DNA of 64,000 nt from assembly GCF_000526795.1 (NCBI RefSeq), contig NZ_JAGT01000001.1, positions 1,015,001-1,079,000 of the forward strand. The letters are read 5' to 3'. The notes beneath the pieces were generated by a model. The model had not been told where the DNA came from. It saw only the letters and a list, made by a program, of their open reading frames with translations, and ran no database searches. The position numbers and the translations under genes are program-made. Positions 1 to 8,505 of the stretch are shown here, piece after piece; position 1 is the first letter of the stretch, and every line of letters begins with the position of its first letter. This DNA comes from Ruminococcus flavefaciens AE3010 (GTDB lineage Bacteria > Bacillota > Clostridia > Oscillospirales > Ruminococcaceae).

Positions 1-361
1 CAAGGGCCGAAACTGAGCCCGGAACTGTATGCAAGTATTCCTGCATCTTATCAGCTTCCGCAAAGGATAGACGGGCACAGTTGAGCTGAGAGGTCAGAAA
101 CTTGGTCTTGAATGGCTTGTCACCTGGCATAAGCAGCATATAGAAGCTGGTTTTCTGACGGTTGCAGAGGAAGAGATTCTTGCAGATCTTAGCCCCAAGA
201 ACAGATTCTATCAGCAGGCAGTCCTCCATAGTATCTGCATGGTCATGGTCGGCTCTCTTGTATTCAATACCAAGAGAGTCAAGCTTATCATATATAGCCA
301 TTTCAGCTTCGGAACGCTCATCTGTTGGTCGTCCGCTGTAAAGAGTGTTATCTATATTCAT
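1..361 (-). CDS. Prolyl-tRNA editing protein, ProX/YbaK type (3' end outside window)
   Basis: The first about 120 codons of a minus-strand gene are visible; the rest lies beyond position 1. The protein begins MNIDNTLYSGRPTDERSEAE and continues with YKRADHDHADTMEDC, CKNLFLCNRQK and FYMLLMPGDKPFKTKFL. This pattern is typical of stand-alone prolyl-tRNA synthetase-associated (ProX, INS-like) domains, which hydrolyse mischarged Ala-tRNA(Pro) in the cytoplasm; the function is taken from the family. The ATG at 361 has a good AGGAG ribosome binding site 7 nt upstream. The gene follows the ATPase stop by only 13 nt, so the two are probably co-transcribed from the promoter near 1950. The C-terminal part cannot be judged. 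Confidence 0.85.
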   Translation of the reverse strand, partial: MNIDNTLYSGRPTDERSEAEMAIYDKLDSLGIEYKRADHDHADTMEDCLLIESVLGAKICKNLFLCNRQKTSFYMLLMPGDKPFKTKFLTSQLNCARLSFAEADKMQEYLHTVPGSVSAL

Positions 362-374
362 TTCAATGCTCCTT

Positions 375-1571
375 TCACCATTTTTCACGCATAAGGAAAT
401 CGGCTATATGCACTATCTCGATACCGTTATCGTTGCCTAAAGCGAGTGGGTCGCGGCAAACTACATATTTATGGTAGTGATCCTTTATATCCATAAGGTT
501 AGCAGTTTCACGGTCAGAGCCGTCGGGAAGATGAACGCAGACCTGAACGTATATCCTTTCATCTCTGCGAACTGCAACAAAATCGATCTCCTTGGTATTG
601 TTCTTTCCAATATAGACATCATACCCCCTGCGCTTCATTTCGAGGTACACTATGTTCTCAAATACAGCTGAAAGCATTTTTGTATCGAAGCCCATCTGAC
701 TGTACTTGATAGAAATATCGGAAAGATAATATTTTTCCTGAGTTTTGAGTACAGCTTTGCCCTGAAGGTCGTAGCGCTGACAGGGATAAATGATAAACGC
801 TTCAACGAGCCATTTCAGGTAGTTGTAGATAGTTTCGACAGAAAGACTGCGATTCTCGCTTTTTAGGAACTTCACTATCGTATTAGCCGAAAAGGTCATA
901 CCAACGTTTTCAATCACATAACGAACAACTCTGTCAAAGAGTTCCTTATTGCGTATCTTGTGACGTTTAGAGATATCTCTGGTAATGACAGAAGCATATA
1001 TGCCATCAACAATTTGATATGCAGACTTAGTATCAAAGTTACTGATACCAACAAGGGGGAATCCTCCATACTGTACATATTCATCGAACATATCCCTTGC
1101 CTGAGACACATCTTTATTTTTAAATATCAGGTACTCACGAAGCGAAAGCGTATAAACGGGGATAGTCACATATCTACCCGTTAGGTATGTGGATATTTCA
1201 CTCGACATCAGCTTGCTGTTCGAACCGGTGACATATATATCAACGTCGCTGTTTTCAAGAAGGTCATTAATGACCTTCTCCCAGCCTTTTATTTCCTGTA
1301 ATTCATCAAGGAGCAGGTAACAGCGTCCTTTATCAGAAATTACAGTTTTTATATCTGCGTACATCTCCTTAGCAGAGAAGTCCTCGTACATGATCTCGTT
1401 ATATCTGCGCTCAATGATGTTTTCTTTTGAAACTCCACGCTTTGTTAGTTCATCAGCTACCATTTCAAGTATAGTGGATTTGCCGCAGCGACGTACTCCG
1501 GCGAGTATCTTTACAACAGGAGAATCTATAAATGGCTCTATTGCATTAATGTAATCAAATCTAAGAATCAT
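375..1571 (-). CDS. AAA-type ATPase with DUF4143-like C-terminus
   Basis: A 398-aa protein when started at the ATG at 1571 (MILRFDYINAIEPF). Walker A is GVRRCGKST at residues 25-33 and Walker B is CYLLLDELQEI. The middle holds YVTGSNSKLMSSEIS and LTGRY, and the C-terminal half contains EIDFVAVRRDERIYVQV, which resembles the PD-(D/E)xK-like core of the DUF4143 partner domain. Proteins of this family are widespread in anaerobes; their cellular role is unknown, with toxin-antitoxin and DNA-related roles both suggested. The frame stays open upstream to 1709, but that stretch is the end of a group II intron relic, and family members normally start a few residues before the FID...KILAGVRRCGKS block. 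No Shine-Dalgarno sequence lies at the usual distance from the 1571 start; the nearest AAAGGAG is about 29 nt away, inside the intron relic. Confidence 0.8.
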   Translation of the reverse strand: MILRFDYINAIEPFIDSPVVKILAGVRRCGKSTILEMVADELTKRGVSKENIIERRYNEIMYEDFSAKEMYADIKTVISDKGRCYLLLDELQEIKGWEKVINDLLENSDVDIYVTGSNSKLMSSEISTYLTGRYVTIPVYTLSLREYLIFKNKDVSQARDMFDEYVQYGGFPLVGISNFDTKSAYQIVDGIYASVITRDISKRHKIRNKELFDRVVRYVIENVGMTFSANTIVKFLKSENRSLSVETIYNYLKWLVEAFIIYPCQRYDLQGKAVLKTQEKYYLSDISIKYSQMGFDTKMLSAVFENIVYLEMKRRGYDVYIGKNNTKEIDFVAVRRDERIYVQVCVHLPDGSDRETANLMDIKDHYHKYVVCRDPLALGNDNGIEIVHIADFLMREKW

Positions 1572-1574
1572 AAT

Positions 1575-1932
1575 ATCAGTCGAGTAGACAGTCTCGACAC
1601 TCCTTTCAAAATATTTCAAGTGAAAGGCTTGCCTACTGCCCCTCACGGAACCGTACGTGCAGTTTTCCTGCATACGGCTCTTCAAACAGTCATTGGATTC
1701 CAGTTCCAAATATCGGTAATCAAATTAGGTTCAGAAATGTAGTAGTTCCACACTCTTAGATACTTTTCGTATCTGAATTTCCCCTTTTGGTCTCTTCTGT
1801 TCAGCATTCGATAAGTTCCGCGCTTTAGATATTTCCAAAAGTTTGCCTCCAAGGCTGTGTACCGGCTGCTTGCTATGCTTTACCGGGTTCAGATTTTCAC
1901 CAAACTATATTATCTGCACCGAACTGGCGCAC
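1575..1932 (-). mobile_element. Collapsed group II intron (5' end, maturase tail, domains V-VI)
   Basis: Read on the minus strand, the segment begins GTGCGCCAGTTCGGTGCAG at 1932, matching the conserved GUGYG 5' end of bacterial group II introns. It then jumps into the last codons of an intron-encoded reverse transcriptase/maturase, and right after that stop has a domain V-like hairpin at 1648-1680. This starts GAGCCGTATGCAG and ends CTGCACGTACGGTTC, with the AGC triad and a GAAA-type loop, but it is one base shorter than the usual 34 nt. A domain VI-like stretch ends in CTACTCGACTGAT near 1575. Most of domain I, domains II-III and most of the RT are missing, so it is about 360 bp instead of 2-3 kb and should not move by itself. 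The exact 3' boundary is inferred. Confidence 0.75.
1682..1864 (-). pseudogene. C-terminal fragment of group II intron reverse transcriptase/maturase
   Basis: About 60 codons remain, ending in TGA at 1682-1684, directly before the domain V hairpin. This is where the intron-encoded protein normally ends. Readable residues include EANFWKYLKRGTYRMLNRRD, then QKGKFRYEKYLRVWNYY and ITDIWNWNPMTV. The LNRR(S/D)Q signature is typical of the maturase C-terminus. No reverse transcriptase palm motifs and no start codon remain, and a stop lies a few codons upstream of the retained part. Confidence 0.75.
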
Positions 1933-1945
1933 CCTCTGTTATACT

Positions 1946-1974
1946 ATTATACCCAAAATAGTTGTAGTAGTCAA
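1946..1974 (-). promoter_or_regulatory. Sigma-70 type promoter for the ATPase/proX operon
   Basis: On the minus strand, TTGACT (1969-1974) and TATAAT (1946-1951) are separated by exactly 17 bp. Transcription would start near 1939, only a few bases before the GTGCG 5' end of the intron relic. The relic therefore makes up almost the whole 5' leader of the ATPase mRNA. Confidence 0.75.
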
Positions 1975-2066
1975 GAGTTTTTTCTTGTATAATAGAAATA
2001 CCTAATATAATTTGATGATTTTTCGGTATAAAAAAGAGTAATCCATCATATTACTGAGTCAAGTAC

Positions 2067-2265
2067 TCATATCATTATCGAAACAGTAAAGATAATATCA
2101 TTCAGCTCTGCACTGACCGTCCAACCAAGCCTGTCACATAACAGTTTCAACACGTACAGCCCGAATTTGCTACGGCTGCAATTCGTGCGTCAATATGGTA
2201 AAATGGCTCGAACACTCTGTCAATATCAAGTGAAGCACTGTCCGAAAGGGTATGATAAAGCTTAC
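2067..2265 (-). pseudogene. Remnant of a sensor histidine kinase C-terminus (HATPase domain)
   Basis: In one frame the minus strand reads LSDSASLDIDRVFEPFYHID. After a frameshift it reads GLYVLKLLCDRLGWTV and then SAELNDIIFTVSIMI before a TGA at 2067-2069. This reproduces the order of the F box (FEPFY), the broken G2 box (SG-LGLY), a helix and the terminal FTV strand of histidine kinase ATP-binding domains. The N-terminal sensor, the DHp histidine and the N box are absent. It is a decayed fragment, found by reading both frames; no response regulator is nearby. Confidence 0.6.
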
Positions 2266-2309
2266 ATAATTTTGTCACAAATTATTTGTGATAAAATCAA
2301 CAAATACTA

Positions 2310-2338
2310 TTGACAAATATAATCTTAGATGCTAAACT
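2310..2338 (+). promoter_or_regulatory. Promoter of the HEMIH protein gene
   Basis: TTGACA at 2310-2315 and TAAACT at 2333-2338 with a 17-bp spacer, about 50 bp upstream of the ATG at 2393. The -35 is perfect; the -10 is weak. Confidence 0.5.
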
Positions 2339-2392
2339 GTACTTAATTATTATAACAAACCTACAGTTCAAGAAAGTTTGAGGTGCAATTTT

Positions 2393-3022
2393 ATGAAATG
2401 TGAGAACGGTATCTTTGAATTAGACAAAAGTGATAAAACTAAAGAACTATGGGAAAGCTCCGCAGACACTAGAAAATTATATGAAAAAGTTGGTAATTTC
2501 GAAGATATTTTTTTCGATATGATCTTTCAGCAAGGAAGTTTAACTGAAAAGATGATTAGGTGCCAAATTAATGGCATTGACAATGTAATTGATCTTCCTA
2601 ATGAACTTAATTATTTTATGTATTGTATGTTTCGTTTTGCTGTTGAGCCATTAGAGGGATGTAACGGCAAGTATGATATTTGGGAGCAAAAGATGTTTAT
2701 AAGTCCAGAATGTTTAGAAGAGGATAGTGTAATTCTTCATGAAATGATACATCTTCATGAAAGCGTACTAATGACATTACCAATATACTATCACGAAGCC
2801 GTTATGTATTGTTTACTAACAGACCTATCTTCAAAAATATCAAACTTAAATGATATACTCGAAATCTGCACGCATATATTTAGTTGTGAACAAATTTCTG
2901 AAGAAGGAGGCTTACATGATATGCTTTTCCTTTTAAAGAGTTTAGATATTGATTTGAGATTTGGTTGGGAATTAGGCACAACATATGGCTATGATATGAT
3001 TGATAGCATAAAAAATATTTAA
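2393..3022 (+). CDS. Unrecognised protein with HExxH-like (HEMIH) motif
   Basis: A 209-aa protein from the ATG at 2393 (MKCENGIFELDKSDKTKELW); GAGGTG lies 7 nt upstream of it. No family was recognised. It is acidic and has no signal peptide or membrane segment. The only clear motif is SVILHEMIHLHES in the middle, an HExxH pattern of the kind that binds zinc in metallopeptidases. A following acidic segment (YYHEAVMYCLL) could supply another His/Glu ligand. Catalytic activity is inferred only from the motif. It is a single-gene unit, with its own promoter and a terminator at 3044-3078. Codon use is AT-rich compared with the CotH operon downstream. Confidence 0.7.
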   Translation: MKCENGIFELDKSDKTKELWESSADTRKLYEKVGNFEDIFFDMIFQQGSLTEKMIRCQINGIDNVIDLPNELNYFMYCMFRFAVEPLEGCNGKYDIWEQKMFISPECLEEDSVILHEMIHLHESVLMTLPIYYHEAVMYCLLTDLSSKISNLNDILEICTHIFSCEQISEEGGLHDMLFLLKSLDIDLRFGWELGTTYGYDMIDSIKNI

Positions 3023-3043
3023 TCAATAAACTCAATAAATAAC

Positions 3044-3078
3044 AAGTGGCTTGACTATAACTGTCAGCCGCTTTTATT
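3044..3078 (+). terminator. Intrinsic terminator
   Basis: AAGTGGCTTGAC (3044-3055) can pair with GTCAGCCGCTT (3063-3073), with one bulge and one wobble, and is followed by TTTATTTTA. It lies 22 bp after the stop of the HEMIH gene. Confidence 0.65.
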
Positions 3079-3452
3079 TTATCTGTAACCTGATTCAAGG
3101 CGGTGGTTATCAGATACCGTCGTGATACGTGACGTTAAATAATATCATTCAAGAAAAATAAAAGGGGTAGTAAATGCTGCTCCCTTTATTCTGTCTTGTT
3201 CTTAGTAACATTTAAGTACTCGCTACTAAGCTGTTACTCTAAAATTGAAAAATCATGACCTAGATATTTATCAGAATAATGTTAGGACAGATAAGTTCAA
3301 AGGCAGAAAAAACACTTGATACATAAAACAGAATACTTATTTACAAAAAATATGTTTTTGACTAATTATTATTGCCCGAATAAACAACCCAATTATACAG
3401 CATTAACAAAAAAAACCTTAAATTTTCAGCTAGTAAAAATACACAAAATACA
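3079..3452. other. Gap without a recognised gene
   Basis: AT-rich intergenic DNA. A second palindromic stretch, AATAAAAGGGG...CTCCCTTTATT, lies around 3160-3192 and could be another terminator. No credible coding frame or RNA gene was seen. Confidence 0.5.
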
Positions 3453-3481
3453 TTGAATTCTAATGTGAACTACGCTATAAT
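3453..3481 (+). promoter_or_regulatory. Promoter of the cotH operon
   Basis: TTGAAT (3453-3458), a 17-bp spacer and TATAAT (3476-3481), followed by GAGAGGGG and the ATG at 3516. This rules out an upstream start in the same frame, since the promoter would then lie inside the gene. Confidence 0.7.
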
Positions 3482-3515
3482 AAGTTTATCATTAAATACA
3501 GAGAGGGGTATTTTT

Positions 3516-6158
3516 ATGAAATATTTTAAAAAATTAGGAGGACTGGCTTCTGCTTTGCTTCTGGTAACAGCACTCCCGTGTGCAACCGCTCCTGCAACAG
3601 CAGCACAGAATGCGGACGGATTGTGCATAAACGAGGTCTGTACTCAAAACAAGAACAGCTTCACCGACAGTCTCGGAAGAGCCTCAGACTGGATAGAGCT
3701 TTTTAACGGTAGCAATTCTGACATTGATCTGACCGGATTTGGATTTTCAGATAGTGTAGATACGCCGATGAAATATGTCTTTCCATCAGGAACTGTGATA
3801 AAAAAAGGTGCTCATCTGCTTATTGTTGCAAATAAAAATGCAGATGGTATGACTGAACTGAATACCGGCTTCGGACTCAGCAAGTCAGGTGAAACACTTA
3901 TGCTTTCAGCTCCTGATGGAAACATGGTTCAAAAGCTTGATGTGCCAGCTCTTGCATAGGATGAAACATATGGATGTTCACCCGATGGAAGTGAAAGCTA
4001 TTCGGTTATGGCTCCGACTCCTGCCTCCGCTAATAGCTCTTCGCCTGCTGAACCTGTTTTTTCACTGGAATCGGGCTTTTACAGTGTAAACGATGTAAAG
4101 GAACTATCTATAACTTCGTCTGATGCAGTATACTACACTCTTGACGGCTCAGATCCTACGACTTCTTCTACTGCAAAGCTGTACAGTGGTACGATACCTA
4201 TGTACGACAGGAGTGCTGAGGATAACGTGTACAGCAAATATCAGCATGAGGAAAACAGTCCATATTCTGTGACACTGAAGCAAAGATATGACGCCAATCC
4301 CGAGAAGTTCGACAAGGCAACAATAGTAAGAGCAGTCTCAAAGTCGGCTGACGGTACTTTCAGCCGCGTTACGACAAAAACGTACTTTGTCATGAGTGAT
4401 GAAAAGCTGGCATACTACTCAAATATTCCTGTAGTGTCCCTGGTTACAGATCCCGACAACCTTTTCGACAAAGATAAAGGTATCTATATTGCAGGTCAGC
4501 AGTACCTCGACTGGAAAAACAGTTCTAAGTACGATTCACGAAAAAGCGAATGGGATACGGATAATGTTGCGAATTTCTTTTCAAAGGGAAAAGGATGGGA
4601 GCGAGAAGCTGATATTACATATTTTAAAAACGGAGATCTTGGCTTCACACAGAAAATGGGCATACGCATAAAAGGAGCTTCTACCAGGAATAGTCAGACC
4701 AAGAGCTTCAATGTTTATACAAGGAGCGAATACGGTGATTCAAAGCTTGACTACAAACTGATAGATGATAATTATTCAGTCATAGACGGCAAAACTGTAA
4801 AGAGATATGATTCATTCAGTCTCAGAGCTGTTGCATGGGTGGACAGAATGAGAGAACGTGTGGTACATTCATCTCTCCGCGATATTCCTACACTTGCCAC
4901 CTATGACAGCGACAGGTGTATGCTGTTCATTGACGGCGAACTATGGGGAATGTACGAGATAACTGAAAGAGCTTCTGATTATTACATACAGTCTAATTAC
5001 GGTATACCTGCCGAAAATGTTGTTATGATAAAAAACGGAGAGGTCGAAGAAGGCACAGAAAGCGACCTTGAGGAGCTCGAAACCATCGAAGAGTTCTGCA
5101 AGACCCATGACCTTTCCGCTGCCGACAACTATAACTACGTAATATCCAAAATAGACGCTGAAAGCTTTATTGACTGCTACTGTGCAGGTCTGTATCTCGG
5201 TACATGGGACTGGCCGAATTACAACTATCTCATGTGGAGAAACCGCGGTGAAGTAATAGAAGGCAATCCCTACAGCGACGGGAAATGGCGTTTCGGCTCA
5301 TTTGACTTTGATTATTCTGTAGGACTTACCTATCAAAGCTTCGGAGGAGTTGAGGGCTATCAATATGACAGCTTCCGCAAAATGGATAACGCAAAAAAGG
5401 ATATGCCGACCTCCATATTCATTGCTATGCTGGCTAATCCTGAGTTCAAACAACAGTTTGCAGACAGATTCTATTCCTATGCGTATTCTGTATTTGAACC
5501 CTCAAAAATGATCGCAGAGCTTAACGACGAGGAAGACAGATATATGGACTATATGACCTTGACAGCATGGCGCTGGAACAGCGGCAGACCACGCTCGGAC
5601 TACAACAGCTATCTTTCTGAGCAGAAAAGCTACTATCACAATGAAATGGAGAAAATGCGTACTTTCTTCAACAAACGAGCAGAGTATGCTATTGAGGATA
5701 TGCAGAATTATCTTGGTGTCTCAAAGAACAGCGCAACTATTACCGTTACAAAACAAGGAATGGGAGAGCTCTCCGTTGAAAATGCGGATACTGCTTTTTC
5801 GGGCAATGTCTGGACGGGTTCCTTTGAGAGCGGGAAAAAGGTAACTATCACAGCAAAGCCTGCCGATGGATATGTTTTTTCAGGCTGGTCTGGAAATGTA
5901 AGCTCTGATTCCGCAACAATAACAGTTACCGCTGACAAGGCAGTCTCACTGATCTGTACATTCAAAAAAACAGAGTATGAACAGGGAGATATAAACATGG
6001 ACGGAACAATAAATGCAGCAGATCTGGTTCTTATGAGCAAATATCTCCTCGGAACCGAAGACTTCACCAAGGAGCAATTCAGATTATCTGATATGAACAA
6101 TGACAAAACAGCTGATATATTCGATCTTGTACGTTTGCGCAAGGAGTTGCTGAAATAG
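3516..6158 (+). pseudogene. Secreted CotH-family protein with LTD, CHB_HEX-like, CotH and dockerin domains; in-frame TAG
   Basis: The frame runs from the ATG at 3516 to the TAG at 6158 (880 codons), interrupted by one TAG at 3957-3959 (codon 148). Order: signal peptide ending near ATAA; lamin-tail-like domain (codons about 33-165, GLCINEVCTQNKN, DWIELFNGS, GFGFSD); a chitobiase C-terminal-like segment (YYTLDGSDPTT); CotH domain (MGIRIKGASTRNSQTKSF, SLRAVAWVDRMRERVV, LFIDGELWGMYEITERASDY); a bacterial-repeat module (GYVFSGWSGNVSSDSATITV); and a Ruminococcus-type dockerin (GDINMDGTINAADLVLMSKY...DMNNDKTADIFDL). CotH proteins are atypical kinases, and dockerin-bearing forms are cellulosome components in R. 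flavefaciens. The reading frame is the same on both sides of the TAG, and the codons after it (DETYGCSPDGSESYSVMAPT) complete the expected LTD ending, so this is a nonsense change, not two genes. The ATG at 4008 could restart translation but lacks a signal peptide. Confidence 0.85.
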
Positions 6159-6184
6159 TATTTTCATAACAAGGGGGAATAATA

Positions 6185-6766
6185 ATGATCATCGACATTT
6201 CACAGGAGATCTTTTCATCCAAGGTTTATCCGGAAGATCCGTGTCCTCATATGGTACGGCATCTCAGCATTGAAAAAGGCGACTTATGTAATCTTACGGA
6301 GTTTTCAATGTGTGCACACAACGGAACTCACGTCGATGCGCCGTACCATTTTATAAATGGCGGAAAAACTATTGACGAAGCAGGACTTGAGCCTTTTGTG
6401 GGAGACTGCTTTGTAGCATATCACAACGGCGATGTTACAGCAAGTGACGCATCTATGATACTTGAAAAAGCTGAAACATCAGGTGCTTCACAGCGTATAC
6501 TAATTGCAGGAAAAGCAACAGTAACTGCAGAGGCGGCACAAGTATTTGCTGACAAAGGGATACTTCTGCTCGGTAACGAAAGCCAGACTGTCGGGCCTGA
6601 AAATTATCCAAAAGAAGTTCATCTTATTCTTCTTGGTGCAGAAGTGGTACTTCTTGAAGGAATTGTTCTGAAAAATGTTGATGAGGGGCGTTATTTTCTG
6701 AATGCTGCTCCCCTTAATCTAGGCGGCTGCGATGGAGCACCTTGCAGAGCATATCTTATTAAGTAA
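6185..6766 (+). CDS. Cyclase-family metal-dependent hydrolase
   Basis: A 193-aa protein starting at the ATG at 6185 after GGGGGAAT. It carries the family signature HNGTHVDAPYHF at residues 45-56, giving the H-x3-H-x-D metal ligands (His45, His49, Asp51) and His55. This is the cyclase fold (PF04199), which includes kynurenine formamidase and related amidases. The length fits the family. The substrate cannot be deduced; no tryptophan-degradation genes are near. It lies 26 nt downstream of the cotH gene and 18 nt upstream of the nitroreductase, so it is probably part of one transcript. Confidence 0.85.
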   Translation: MIIDISQEIFSSKVYPEDPCPHMVRHLSIEKGDLCNLTEFSMCAHNGTHVDAPYHFINGGKTIDEAGLEPFVGDCFVAYHNGDVTASDASMILEKAETSGASQRILIAGKATVTAEAAQVFADKGILLLGNESQTVGPENYPKEVHLILLGAEVVLLEGIVLKNVDEGRYFLNAAPLNLGGCDGAPCRAYLIK

Positions 6767-6784
6767 AAAACGGAGGAAATACAA

Positions 6785-7297
6785 ATGGAATTTAAGGAAG
6801 TAGTAAAAAATCGTTATTCATGCAAAAAATACAGTGATAAACAAGTTGAAAGTGAGAAGCTTACAGCAATTCTCGAGGCAGGACGTCTTGCTCCTACAGC
6901 TAAAAATCTGCAGGAGCAGCATATATACGTGGCTCAATCCGCTGATAACCTTGCAAAAATAGACGAGCTGACACCATGCCGTTATGGTGCCCCAACAGTA
7001 CTTGTTGTTGCATTTAATAAGAACGAGGTATTTACATATCCTGGCGGAAAGCGTGATTCAGGTGTGGAAGATGCAACGATCGTTGCAACGCATCTCATGC
7101 TTGCAGCTGCAAACGAGGGCGTAGACAGCTGCTGGCTGAATTACTTTGATCCCGATAAGATGGCAAAAGCTCTCGGGTTGCCTGATAATGAAGAAGTTCT
7201 GATGCTTCTTGATCTCGGATATGCTGCCGACGGAGCTGGTCCCCTGCCCAACCATGACAGCAGAAAGCCAATTGCTGATACAGTTACCTATCTGTGA
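6785..7297 (+). CDS. Nitroreductase-family flavoprotein
   Basis: 170 aa from the ATG at 6785, with CGGAGGAAA upstream. The N-terminus VVKNRYSCKKYSDKQVE and ILEAGRLAPTAKNLQ are the usual FMN-binding blocks of the nitroreductase fold. GVEDATIVATHLMLAAANEG, CWLNYFDP and LLDLGYAADG complete the pattern. It is expected to be a cytoplasmic NAD(P)H:FMN reductase acting on nitro or quinone compounds; the physiological substrate is unknown. It sits in a row with the cyclase and the aldo/keto reductase, suggesting a small redox or detoxification operon. Confidence 0.88.
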   Translation: MEFKEVVKNRYSCKKYSDKQVESEKLTAILEAGRLAPTAKNLQEQHIYVAQSADNLAKIDELTPCRYGAPTVLVVAFNKNEVFTYPGGKRDSGVEDATIVATHLMLAAANEGVDSCWLNYFDPDKMAKALGLPDNEEVLMLLDLGYAADGAGPLPNHDSRKPIADTVTYL

Positions 7298-7316
7298 TAA
7301 CGGGAGATATGACATT

Positions 7317-8243
7317 ATGAAGATAATTAACATTTTCAATGGACCTCAGAATGCTTCAGTAATAGTACAAGGCTGTATGAGAATGCCTGCGCTTACAAAG
7401 GAAGAGGCAGCAAAGTCGATTCGTACCGCATACGATGCAGGCGTGAACTTCTTCGACCATGCTACCTGTTACGGAAACGGTGAAGCTGAGGTGCGTTTCG
7501 CTGAAGCACTTCCGCTTACGGGAATAAAACGCGAGGATATATTCATCCAGAGCAAGTGCGGCATTTATCCCGAAAAAGAAGAATTTGACTGGACAAAAGA
7601 GAGTATTCTTGCAAGTGTTGACGGTATTCTCAGCAGACTGCATATTAACTACCTTGATACCCTGCTGCTGCACCGCCCCGATCTCCTTTTTGATCCCGAA
7701 GAAGTTGCAGAAGCCTTCGACTGCCTTGAAAAAGCAGGAAAGGTTCGTTGGTTCGGTGTAAGCAACCTTATGCCTATGCAGACAGAACTTCTGAATAAAT
7801 ATGTACGTCAACCTCTTGTTATCAATCAGCTCCAGTTATCCTTGGAACAGTCACAACTCATCGACCAGGCATTGTATCTTAACAACAAAACTACGGATAT
7901 GTCGGTGAACCGTGACGGAAGTGTACTTGATTACTGTCGTCTGCATGATATCACTGTACAGGCATGGTCTCCGCTTCAGATTGGAATGTTCGGCGGAACA
8001 TTTATAGATAATTCAGATTATCCCGAGCTTAACAAGGTACTTTCTGAAATAGCAGAGCGCGAAAACGTATCAAAGGCAGCTGTTGCTGTTACGTGGATAC
8101 TTCGACACCCTGCAAAAATGCAAACAGTGATAGGCACTATGAATCCTGTGCATATCAGTGAGATCTGTGAGGCTGCAAATGTAAAGCTGTCTCATAATGA
8201 CTGGTACAGGCTTTATCTTGCGTCAGGAAAGTTTCTTCCATAA
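7317..8243 (+). CDS. Aldo/keto reductase, YdhF-like
   Basis: 308 aa from the ATG at 7317 (MKIINIFNGPQNASVIVQGC), with GGGAG at the right distance; the open frame upstream overlaps the nitroreductase gene and is not used. The catalytic tetrad is visible: Asp47 (NFFDHATCYGNGEAE), Tyr52, Lys80 (IFIQSKCGI) and His119 (LLLHRPD). Near the C-terminus AVAVTWILRHPAKMQTVIGT is the NADPH-binding end typical of the AKR fold. It presumably reduces aldehydes or ketones with NADPH; the substrate is unknown. It is the last gene of the cotH-cyclase-nitroreductase series. Confidence 0.9.
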   Translation: MKIINIFNGPQNASVIVQGCMRMPALTKEEAAKSIRTAYDAGVNFFDHATCYGNGEAEVRFAEALPLTGIKREDIFIQSKCGIYPEKEEFDWTKESILASVDGILSRLHINYLDTLLLHRPDLLFDPEEVAEAFDCLEKAGKVRWFGVSNLMPMQTELLNKYVRQPLVINQLQLSLEQSQLIDQALYLNNKTTDMSVNRDGSVLDYCRLHDITVQAWSPLQIGMFGGTFIDNSDYPELNKVLSEIAERENVSKAAVAVTWILRHPAKMQTVIGTMNPVHISEICEAANVKLSHNDWYRLYLASGKFLP

Positions 8244-8363
8244 TTTGCGTTAAATATTTTTGTAGTATAACAAAACAGAATATCCTTTGCATATATTAGT
8301 GTAAAGTCGATAGAAGAATTTCTGAAGGAATTATATACTTGATTTATACGCTTAAATATAAAA

Positions 8364-8410
8364 AGGCTCTGTGTTAAGTAAGTGTCAAAACTTTCTTAAA
8401 CACAGAGCCT
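8364..8410. terminator. Bidirectional hairpin between convergent genes, repeat family member
   Basis: AGGCTCTGTGTTAAG and CTTAAACACAGAGCCT form a long stem. On the minus strand the stem is followed by TTTTTATATTT, so it should end the xylanase transcript; it also lies about 120 bp after the aldo/keto reductase. A close relative is found at 15709-15760. Confidence 0.65.
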
Positions 8411-8435
8411 CGTCTTATCTCCGGTCGTAAATATA

Positions 8436-8505
8436 TTATTTAGAAGAATAGCTCTCAGGAAGCGTGTTCAACAGGAGCTGTTGCAGGCGCAGTCGTAGTT
8501 ATACC
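8436..8505 (-). pseudogene. Leftover Thr-rich linker and dockerin tail behind the xylanase stop
   Basis: Directly after the TGA at 8506-8508 the minus strand still reads GITTTAPATAPVEHA, a Thr/Ala/Pro linker like the one inside the gene. In a shifted frame it then reads LPESYSSK followed by TAA, the exact end of the dockerin in the sister xylanase. Most of the dockerin (about 65 residues with both calcium loops) is missing. The ancestral gene therefore ended with a C-terminal dockerin that was removed by an internal deletion plus a nonsense change. Confidence 0.7.

Noticed and set aside
1575..1864. Reverse transcriptase remnant considered as a retron or diversity-generating retroelement
   Set aside because: The fragment ends in LNRR-type maturase sequence next to a domain V hairpin, and no template/variable repeat pair was seen.
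5708..6142. Minus-strand frame of 144 codons inside the cotH gene
   Set aside because: It overlaps the bacterial-repeat and dockerin part, which is clearly coding on the plus strand.
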